A DNA stretch of 64,000 nucleotides from Nymphaea colorata (Eukaryota > Streptophyta > Magnoliopsida > Nymphaeales > Nymphaeaceae): positions 21,949,354 through 22,013,353 of the forward strand of contig NC_045142.1 of the NCBI RefSeq assembly GCF_008831285.2. The letters run 5' to 3'. The notes under the pieces are model-generated. The model searched no databases, had not been told where the DNA came from, and saw nothing but the letters and a program-made list of their open reading frames with translations. Each line of letters begins with the position of its first letter. Position 1 is the stretch's first letter. The translations under genes and the position numbers were made by a program. This document shows positions 56,311 to 64,000 of this stretch, one piece after another.

Positions 56311-57199
56311 GGTGAGAGATTTATGGTAAGTGTGCACCCAACTTCCAAGCAATACAAGTAATGGTGCCACATCTTCAATGCTTGCACCACAATACATAAC
56401 TACAATTCGTGCATGAGATAATTCTCTTCTTGAGGTCTCCACTGCCGCGATGCATGGGCTATATAACACGGCCATTTTGCTCCAACACCGTATAGCCATA
56501 CCTAAAAGCACCAGTATAAATTGCAAATCCCTCTCTACCAGAAGCCAACACCAAGATTGGGGCAGTAGTCAACTTCTGCTTCAAGGTCTGGAAACTCAGA
56601 CAACTTGAACTTCACCTGATCTTTTGAGAGCAATGTAGTCATGAGCAAGACTATCTATGAAAACCCTTCAATAAATTTCCTATAGTCAGTGGTGGAGCTA
56701 GAAAAATTGGTTGGAGGGACACTCATTTAAAAATACTCATATTTGGTGGTATATATATATATATATACATATACACACACACAAAGGATAGATGTTTAAA
56801 GATGCCCATTTAAACAAAAAAAAAAACTGAGTATGAATTCAAGTTTTTGGAATTTTTGGAAATTGGTTTTTATATTTGGGTGACATATTCCTTTTTTGCA
56901 ATAACCTAAAAAGAAAGTGGGGAGGATTGTCATTCACTCTTCTTTTGAAGACTGTTTTTTCAAAATTGAATATTTTTCAAACCCAATTTTGATGTCACCC
57001 AAATACTCCCTTTAAAATTGCCATTTTTGAGTATCATCCAAATGCCTCATAAACCTTGTCCAACTTGTTCAGTCAACGGACTCACCCAGGCAGGTGGATG
57101 AGATTGACTTTGTGAATGGTCAAATCCTCGGCCTATAAACGACCAGGGTTGGTGAATCTCAACAATAAACTACTATTTTTCCTCAATGGCTGAACTTGT

Positions 57200-57475
57200 C
57201 TTTTTGGGCAGACTTGGTAATGGCTAAGGTATCCCTGACTCAAAAAACAAAGAGTCATCCAAGTCGTTGAGAGAAAAACAAAGAGAAAAAGGTGATTGAC
57301 ATTTTTTGTCACATAATATTAGTTCACACATTTTTTTTCCTTATTTTTCATTCAACCATCTATTATTATGATAGATCAAATGGACCATCTATTATGATAG
57401 ATCAAATGGCCCACATGAGTGAGCTGGGTGTGGTTATAGGCAGAGTCACCTTTCACTCACTCCATATATTAATGA
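57200..57475. mobile_element. MITE of the GACTC/AGCTGGGTG family, copy 1
   Basis: Left end has GACTCAAAAAACAAAGAGTCATCC and right end has GAGCTGGGTGTGGTTATAGGC followed by AGAGTCACC. Inside is AGAGAAAAACAAAGAGAAAAAGG and TAATATTAGT, shared with copies 2 and 3. A CATCTATTATGATAGATCAAA unit is nearly duplicated. Confidence 0.6.
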
Positions 57476-57972
57476 TAAAAACTGAACATCAGAAAATTGA
57501 TTGTTTAAATTCTTTCACGCTATCCAACCATATATATGTGATCTTAAGAATGTTTCAATGAGAAATATATATTAAGTTGGTCATTTTTTTGGTGAAGTAA
57601 TGTTTCTATAATAATAGAAAAATCAACGTCTCTTATGTACATCAAAATTTTACTAATATAAAAATCTATATTTTTTACATAAACAACTTGAATGAAGACT
57701 TGTTTTATGTTGATTAGTGTTTATAAACATTCTAAATTTTGCATATTTTGTTTAAAATATAATTTAGCAATGATTTAAGGGTTCTGGTTTTTACCCATGT
57801 CCCAAGTGATCTCAGATGTAATTTTCCTCTCTCCCTGTCTCTCCCACTCTAATATATATATATATATATTAGCCAATGGCACAATTTACAACTCAATAGC
57901 CAAGATCATTATTGATGGTTTTGTCACCAAAGTGTTTTGCTCATGTATGAATGATTGAAACCTGTCAAATGC

Positions 57973-58145
57973 GGATGTTGCAAGATGACTAAAAATTAAG
58001 AATATATCAGTAAAAGATAGTTACTACATGGATATTAACAATGACTTTTTTGGTGTAGTAATGTTTTTTAGTGTTTTTAGGCCTTACTAATAGTTTATGG
58101 TACTTCCAATATAGATTTTAAATTTCTTAACCATTCAGCGACATT
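57973..58145. mobile_element. Diverged relative of the MITE in MES-D intron 1
   Basis: It starts GTTGCAAGATGACTAAAAATTA, and the inside has GGTGTAGTAATG. The right TIR is not clearly kept. Confidence 0.5.
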
Positions 58146-58885
58146 CATCATTCGACATATTAGACATTTTTAGGAATGAATTCTGCAACTTAGGGCTTTG
58201 TTTTCCCCTTTCATTATCTCATTCTCAACTAATCTCTCTCTCTCTCTCTCTACTTTTTTTTCCTGCTTGTCGTTTGTGCTTAATGAAGAGAGCACCCGCG
58301 AAGGGCTGAGGTCCTTCGGCCATACGAATCCAGCGTAGACTAGTCGAGTTCAAGCTCCGATACAGTCTATGAGTTGTGGTTGAGATCGACTTGGCTCGCA
58401 TGCAGCCCTAGTACCAAAAATCACTGCAAAAGTTCAGCCCTAAATCCAGAACTTCTAAAAGACAACCTTTCAGGATTACTGATCTAGGTGCATCAGATCT
58501 AGATGATTGGCTAATTGAAGATGGGAATATTTGAGTGGATCTCAGTGCCTTCTTCCTCACACTTTTGGAACAATGCAGAGAGACCCACCACAAAGAAAAA
58601 GTGCTCCTGGGGACCGTAAAAGATGCTTTGAGAAGTAGCTCTCATGACTAAGAGACAAGTCAAATTAAGAAGATTTCCCTTTCTTCATAGAACAACTCAA
58701 CAAATAGATTGGCATCTTGTTGAATTTCTCAAGTGATTTGAAGATGGCAGCTTCGATCTTTGAATGACTGATATCTATCATCTTTGTCTCATTTGTTTCA
58801 TGTGTTCTTGAATTCTAGCTAGCTGCCCAAGATTCATTGGTTGATTTAAATGGTCAGCCAACTTCACCAGCAAATCCAACCACCT

Positions 58886-59096
58886 CGATGAATATTGCTG
58901 GAGGTTTCAAACTACAAAAGTGACAAGAATCTTGAAAATTTTGATATGTAGGTTGGACTTTGTATGAGTGTTAGCGTCCGTTGTCTTAATTTTCTCCATC
59001 GATAAAGTTCAATTCAGGCATGAATTTTCTTTTTTTTTCACTTATTTACATAAGTTTCAAATAATTTGCATTCACATATTGGCTACACAATAAACC
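58886..59096. repeat. Direct repeat, copy 1 (about 210 bp)
   Basis: Contains GATGAATATTGC, TTGTATGAGTGTTA, GTTCAATTCAGGCATGAATT and GGCTACACAATAAAC in the same order as 59377-59591. Confidence 0.8.
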
Positions 59097-59111
59097 ATTG
59101 AGCGAATGAAC

Positions 59112-59333
59112 GATGACTCTAGTTATTTGGAGTCATCCAGCCATCTAACAAGGTCATCTATCTAAAACAGATGGATAGTTGAAAGAAAAATAAAGAGAAA
59201 AAGACGTAAACTAATATTAGATAATAAAACCGTCCATCACCTTTTTCAACTTATTTTCTCTTAACAGTCAATCAGGTTGAATGAGATGGTACATATTAGA
59301 TGGCTGGGTGACTATAAAAAATTAGAGTCATCA
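59112..59333. mobile_element. MITE of the GACTC/AGCTGGGTG family, copy 2
   Basis: Left ATGACTCTAGTTATTTGGAG TCATCCAGCCATCTAA is mirrored by TTAGATGGCTGGGTGACTAT...TTAGAGTCAT at the right, giving inverted ends of about 50 bp. It lies between two direct repeats. Confidence 0.75.
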
Positions 59334-59376
59334 TTCAATTTTCCTATAGAGAGAGAGAGAGAGGAAATTATATCTT

Positions 59377-59591
59377 AGATGAATATTGCCGAAGGTTCCA
59401 ATCTAAGGATTCATGAAAATTTAATATCTAGGTTGGATTTTGTATGAGTGTTAACATCAGTTGTCTTAATTTTGTCCACCGATCAAGTTCAATTCAGGCA
59501 TGAATTTTCGTGTTTTCACTTATTTATATATTTTCAAATAATTTGCGTTCATATATGCATTCAACTACTGGATTGGCTACACAATAAACAA
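59377..59591. repeat. Direct repeat, copy 2 (about 215 bp)
   Basis: Diverged copy of 58886-59096, with an extra short segment (ATGCATTCAACTACTGG) before the GGCTACACAATAAAC end. Confidence 0.8.
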
Positions 59592-59626
59592 TCAGGTTAA
59601 AATGCATACATATGTATGTAAAGAAA

Positions 59627-59853
59627 TTGGTAGAAACCTGACCGTTAGGTCATAAGCAAAAAGTCAGATAATTTAAATGTGATCTTTATAAAAACACGAT
59701 TAAAACTCAAAACAATAATCAACTTAATATATATTTTACATCAACCTATCTTTAAGATGATATTAGCAAGGTTATACTTAAAAAAAAAAAAACTTTAAAT
59801 ATCATATTTGATGGGTCTCTGTTTTTCCATGACCTATTGGTCTGGTTTCTACC

Positions 59854-59858
<5 letters not shown>
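59627..59858. mobile_element. MITE with 29-bp terminal inverted repeats
   Basis: The left arm AATTGGTAGAAACCTGACC, continuing GTTAGGTCAT, is mirrored by ATGACCTATTGGTCTGG, continuing TTTCTACCAATT. A TA tract of about 31 units (59857-59919) starts at the right end. A diverged right-end copy lies at about 60995-61040. Confidence 0.75.

Positions 59859-59919
<61 letters not shown>
59857..59919. repeat. TA microsatellite
   Basis: An uninterrupted TA run of about 31 units at the right edge of the preceding MITE. Confidence 0.95.
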
Positions 59920-59921
<2 letters not shown>

Positions 59922-60337
59922 GTTCAGTTTTAAAATAGTGATACCAAATTGGTGTGGGTTTGAACTTTCAAATAATGTCAGTTGGAGTTTAGTTTGAATT
60001 CTTAGGGAAAAAAAAGAAAAAGATCAGTGATTAGACATATGTCGGTGCGCCCGAAACATCTTGTAAGATATTATAATAGTACTTAACGGAGGAGTTGTCC
60101 TAACATGGAAAACGCCTCACGACTGGTATGAACGCTTCTAAACCACTCTCTTAAAAGCCCCTGGTTTGGAAGGATGTGCCCCTGAGTGTTGTTGAACCTT
60201 ATTATTTTCTCCCTTTTCAGGTTCCGAGTCAATTTGACCGGTGCACGACACTCCTCATTTCCCACGGTCTATCCCACACCGCGGTAGGTGAGTGAGCCCT
60301 ACACGGCATCATGTCTTACCTTCCTTCCAATTACTTG

Positions 60338-60370
<33 letters not shown>

Positions 60371-61400
60371 ATTTGAGATCTGAGGTGATCATCATCCACG
60401 TTTTAAATCTATAAATTTAAGGTCACCCTCGTGACGTTAAATCGATAGTTAAATAACATGTAACATAGATTTAAAATTCATGTTTAAACTGAATTAAGTC
60501 TAACACTCATGTTTTTATACAGCCTCGAAAGTGTGATATGCAACATTAAAGTGGCATGCTTATTTGAAATTATTTCTGTTACTCATCTTTTTTTATAAAT
60601 GGTTGAGAATTTGTTTTGCTCTCAACTGTCCATCTTAAAGAGGACCCAAATGATTCTTTGTTCCTATACTTCAAACCCAAGCACAAAAACTAAACTTCTT
60701 AAGTTCACGTTAGAAAATATTTTAAACAATCTATTAACATTTTAGTGTGGTTATAAATGCTAATTCAACACAGGACATATCTTAGCTCCAATTGTTTTTA
60801 AGGGAAATCATTGACTTTTATACCATAAAATTTTGAAGCCATAAGAGCCTTTCATTTTTTGTTGACTATAAAAGCATGTTAAACTCAAAAAATGACCACA
60901 TTTGTATATGGTTCTGATCAAAACATTCATAAAATCATATGAATATTGTTAATTTAGGGGAAAAAAGTACTTCGAAAACCAATTTTGACTGGTCTGGTTT
61001 TTGTCTTTGACCTACTGGTCAGAAATCTACCAATTAATATATATTTTTTTATTTGTTTGTCTTCATTGTTCATTAGATGCAAAATGTGTGAATATATGCT
61101 AACAATATGAAATCTCATGCTGAAATTGAAAATTCATCCAGTAAATATCATGACAGCAAATATTGAAAAACTCAAACGATCTCCAACCTGCATACTAATT
61201 TTCGTGGTTTTTTTGTCAATTTTATGGAATGTTTCGGAGAAGTCTTTGATGGTTTTTGTTATTTTTATCATTTTGAACATTGTGATGATTGGATGAGTTG
61301 AAGAAGTTAGACAACCATTCAAACCAACGAATCTTGGACGACAAGATTCGTTGGTAAAAGATTATGGTGCAAGTTCTGAGATGAGCTCAAAAACTCCAAG
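59920..61400. other. AT-rich intergenic DNA
   Basis: No gene. It has a TA run at 60339-60365, a weak copy of the 33370 repeat at 60370-60545 and a MITE end at about 60995-61040. Confidence 0.5.
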
Positions 61401-61409
61401 GATGATACA

Positions 61410-61910
61410 AGTTCTCACAATCTATTAGCGAAAAGCAGTGCCAAACAGGAGAGAATGTGGTGCGAGGAATGCAATGACCGCAGCATGACAAAATAAGGTA
61501 GAAAAGCATTCAGCAACTAAGTTAAAAAGCAATAGCACAGGCGGACAACCTTGACGGAAGTTGCGATCGAGAGAGAAGAATTTACGACATATTCCATTGA
61601 AGGAGACCCCAAATTGGGCTCCAGTAACAAGCAAAAGGATCTACTGTCGAAACGACATACCAAAAGAAACACGGGTGAGGAGGTCAGGTAGGAACTCCCA
61701 ACTAACCGAATCAAAAGTTGTCGAAGTATCCAACTTAAAACTGAAGGAGGGAAGGCACAACACAGATGATAGAGTGAGTGAACAACCTTATTGGTTAGGA
61801 CAACAACATGCAAACGTTGATCCTTGATAATTGCAAGATGAAAAGCAATTTAACGATAATCTTATAGGGTGCCTAACATAGAACAAACAAGATAAAAAAG
61901 ATAAACGTTG
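61410..61910 (-). pseudogene. LINE reverse-transcriptase fragment
   Basis: On the minus strand, pieces in three frames match the RT of plant L1 elements: VSFNGICRKFFSLDRNFRQG followed by CPPVLLLFNLVAEC (about 61634-61480), preceded by a damaged WEFL region and a VVLTNKVVHSL stretch near 61800. It is a truncated, decayed copy in the opposite orientation to the 48.9-54.6 kb LINE. Confidence 0.7.
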
Positions 61911-62317
61911 GTAAAAGAAATGGATAGGAAGTCCGGTGAGTGGTGCAAAGCCACAAGTTATCGTCCCTAATTTACTTTAGAAATTGATCAACAAAATGGC
62001 ATTTCTGCTTGTTGAGTTGTACTCTGTCTTGTGCTAAGAGGGAATCTTCTTTTATTTCTCTTAGTTGATGAGCTATTTCTCAAGCATCTTCTATCGTCTA
62101 AAAAATTGATATTATATATATATAATCGAACTGCTACATTTATGATGAAATAACTATTTTTTATTTTACGTTGCTAAATATTGTTGCAAAAGGTGCATTT
62201 GTCGCCACCAATTATTTTGCCATGGTTTTTGACAGCAGAATGCATGTTTTGCCATGGCTTTCAATAACACAAAATAGAAAATAACCCTCTAACACACAGA
62301 CACATACATGTATAAGA

Positions 62318-62544
62318 AAATTGACTGGTGATTCTATTTTCAAAATCAACCAGCCATTTAATTTAGACTATTTGATTCATCACCATAGATGGTTAAAACG
62401 ATAGATGGTTAAAAGAAAAACAAAGAGATCATCTAATATTAGTCAACACCTTCTTTCTTTATACTCACTGTACTTTTCTCAATTATCCATCTATTCCAGA
62501 AAAATGGCAAATAGATGACTCTAGTTAAATGATTATCATTCGTC

Positions 62545-62548
<4 letters not shown>
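62318..62548. mobile_element. MITE of the GACTC/AGCTGGGTG family, copy 3
   Basis: Left GGTGATTCTATTTTC...CAACCAGCCATTTAA and right AATAGATGACTCTAGTTAAATG are degenerate inverted ends. Inside, AAGAAAAACAAAGAGA and TAATATTAGTCAACACC are shared with copies 1 and 2. Confidence 0.6.
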
Positions 62549-62575
<27 letters not shown>

Positions 62576-62600
62576 AAAAGAGAGAGAGAGAGAGAGATTA
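62549..62600. repeat. TA then GA microsatellite
   Basis: About 13 TA units followed by about 10 GA units. Confidence 0.9.
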
Positions 62601-63213
62601 CAAGTTTCGCGTTTTTGGGCCGCCTAAAAAAAGGTGAAGTCCTACCCAACCCTTTATCCCTGCTTGCATGTGAGTGTCCTCCTTTTACAGTACAAAAGTT
62701 TTGTGCCATTGAGATTCAAAACAGGAACCACCACCTACCGGCCCCCAGACCGTTGGGCCAACCCCTTAAGGGACAATTACAAGTTTTTTGTTTGACATGA
62801 TCAGAAAAGTCAAGAATATCATGATAATTTGGGTGCCTTGATAAGGTTCTTTCTCAAATATATAGTTGAATTAGGCTGGTTCCTCTAAGGACCGATTCAC
62901 TCGTCTGAACAATATAAAGAAGAATACCATGATAAAGTTCTCAATCTGCAATGCTACAGAACATTGAAACCATGGTCATGTTTGTCGCATACCTATGGAA
63001 TAATCGACACGGTAATTATTACCCTTTTTGGCAAATTTCAACAAATTTTGCAGCACATTCGCTTATTCTAAGAACCTAAATGTCACATCATTTCACCAAG
63101 TAAGATGGTAGAGAGCCGATATATTCTTGCAAAAAAATTTCCAATATTGGCCCAAATCGACCAATTCAAGTAAAATCTTATATCCGCCAACCGATTTGAT
63201 TCACCTGCTGATG
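62601..63213. other. Intergenic DNA
   Basis: No gene or clear repeat; one 61-codon open frame at 62615 has no recognisable feature. Confidence 0.5.
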
Positions 63214-63221
63214 CATGGATG

Positions 63222-63405
63222 TAGCGGCTGTAAGTTACGTGTGGGCAATTGCTTATACCAACTCAAAAAAAAAAAAACACTTATTTTTATATTGACACTA
63301 ATGAGTAATTTTTTATTTATTTTTATATTCACACCACCGTGCAATTTTTTTTCATTTACATGTAGCTAATACTCATTAGCTAGAAATTTCTAACTTCACC
63401 CCCTA
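63222..63405. mobile_element. hAT-type MITE with perfect 8-bp target duplication
   Basis: CATGGATG flanks both ends (63214-63221 and 63406-63413). The ends TAGCGGCTGTAAGTTA and TAACTTCACCCCCTA are inverted with about 13 of 16 matches. It contains GTGTGGGCAATTGCTTATACC, as in the copy at 28450. Confidence 0.88.
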
Positions 63406-63413
63406 CATGGATG

Positions 63414-64000
63414 TCACGGTTTAAGCAGTATTGTTGTTTGTATTTTTTATATTTTCAAAATTTTTGTACTTATTCTTTATAAATTATTTTATTATATATT
63501 TATCATAAATATTTAAAATATAATATGCCTTTTGTGATCATTAATTAATTTATGCGATGAACGACTTCATTACCAAATCTGGCATCTCGATCAATTCTTG
63601 GTTAGCCAGAAGATAGGATCCACTGTAAAAAAAAAAAAAAAAAGGCTCGAAGCCCCTCTTCCCTTGTCCCACAATTCGTGTTTACGCCGCAATTAGTGGA
63701 AAAGATAGATACCTTCTTCTCGATGTCATTCCTGCACATTACAGGAGCGTAGTACCCACGGAAATTGAATAAGCAACGTGGACATCCCCACACCCATCCA
63801 CCTCTCTCTCTCTCTCTAATCTCTTTCCTTGCATCTATATGTATCTCTCTCATGTGTCACATTCAAATTGATTCTAGAATTATCTTATGCACATGCAAGC
63901 ATGCATGCATGTACCTTTGAGTTTACAACTGAGACCCACAACCCACATGCCTCTTATGCATGTGTCTATGTATGTTTTTGTATTTATGCATGGATCTTTG
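63414..64000. other. Intergenic DNA to window end
   Basis: AT-rich, with an A17 run near 63627 and short GCATGCAT-type words near 63895. The 83-codon minus-strand frame at 63602-63853 has no recognisable family feature. Confidence 0.45.

Overview
The window is nuclear DNA of a flowering plant. It has intron-rich genes with GT/AG splice sites, plastid-targeted and plant-only protein families, a eukaryotic tRNA-Ile(AAU), long AT-rich intergenic DNA, many AT/CT microsatellites, and Copia, LINE and hAT-type elements. I cannot place the species; nothing looks bacterial, organellar or viral.

Layout. (1) About 0.8-5.4 kb, minus strand: an EDR4-like gene (plant zinc-ribbon DUF3133 family), with leader and introns reaching to about 7.05 kb. 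(2) 7.4-13.7 kb: intergenic DNA with mini- and microsatellites. (3) 13.7-34.9 kb, plus strand: a tandem cluster of four methylesterase (MES/SABP2-like alpha/beta hydrolase) loci, called A-D here. A (13.8-17.1 kb) and D (31.2-34.9 kb) have intact reading frames. C (27.8-29.7 kb) has lost 13 bp at the start of exon 2 and is out of frame. B is an exon-1 remnant whose promoter and coding part are separated by a 6.3-kb Ty1/Copia retrotransposon (19.1-25.4 kb) that itself carries several stops and frameshifts. (4) 35.7 kb: tRNA-Ile. (5) 37.6-42.4 kb, minus strand: a seven-exon gene for a probable plastid protein with PRC-barrel domains. (6) 43-64 kb: transposon-rich DNA with a decayed Copia fragment, a nearly full-length L1-type LINE bounded by an 18-bp direct repeat, a second LINE remnant on the minus strand, several MITE families and tandem duplications.

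The biology centres on plant defence and ester-hormone chemistry. EDR4-like proteins modulate pathogen responses, and MES proteins hydrolyse small methyl esters such as methyl salicylate. These two loci are neighbours, but nothing in the sequence shows co-regulation. The MES loci share an N-terminal secretory leader, a four-exon structure and a core promoter module, so they come from local duplication followed by pseudogenisation, transposon insertion and probable gene conversion.

The most distinctive observations are: the split MES-B locus; the 13-bp lesion in MES-C; the changed nucleophile elbow in MES-D; the A/C conversion tract; a hAT-type MITE family in which four nearby copies still show perfect 8-bp target duplications; and the LINE with a palindromic 18-bp target duplication but no poly(A) tail. 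I saw no CRISPR array, phage or operon-like system, and nothing that I can call a wholly new molecular system.
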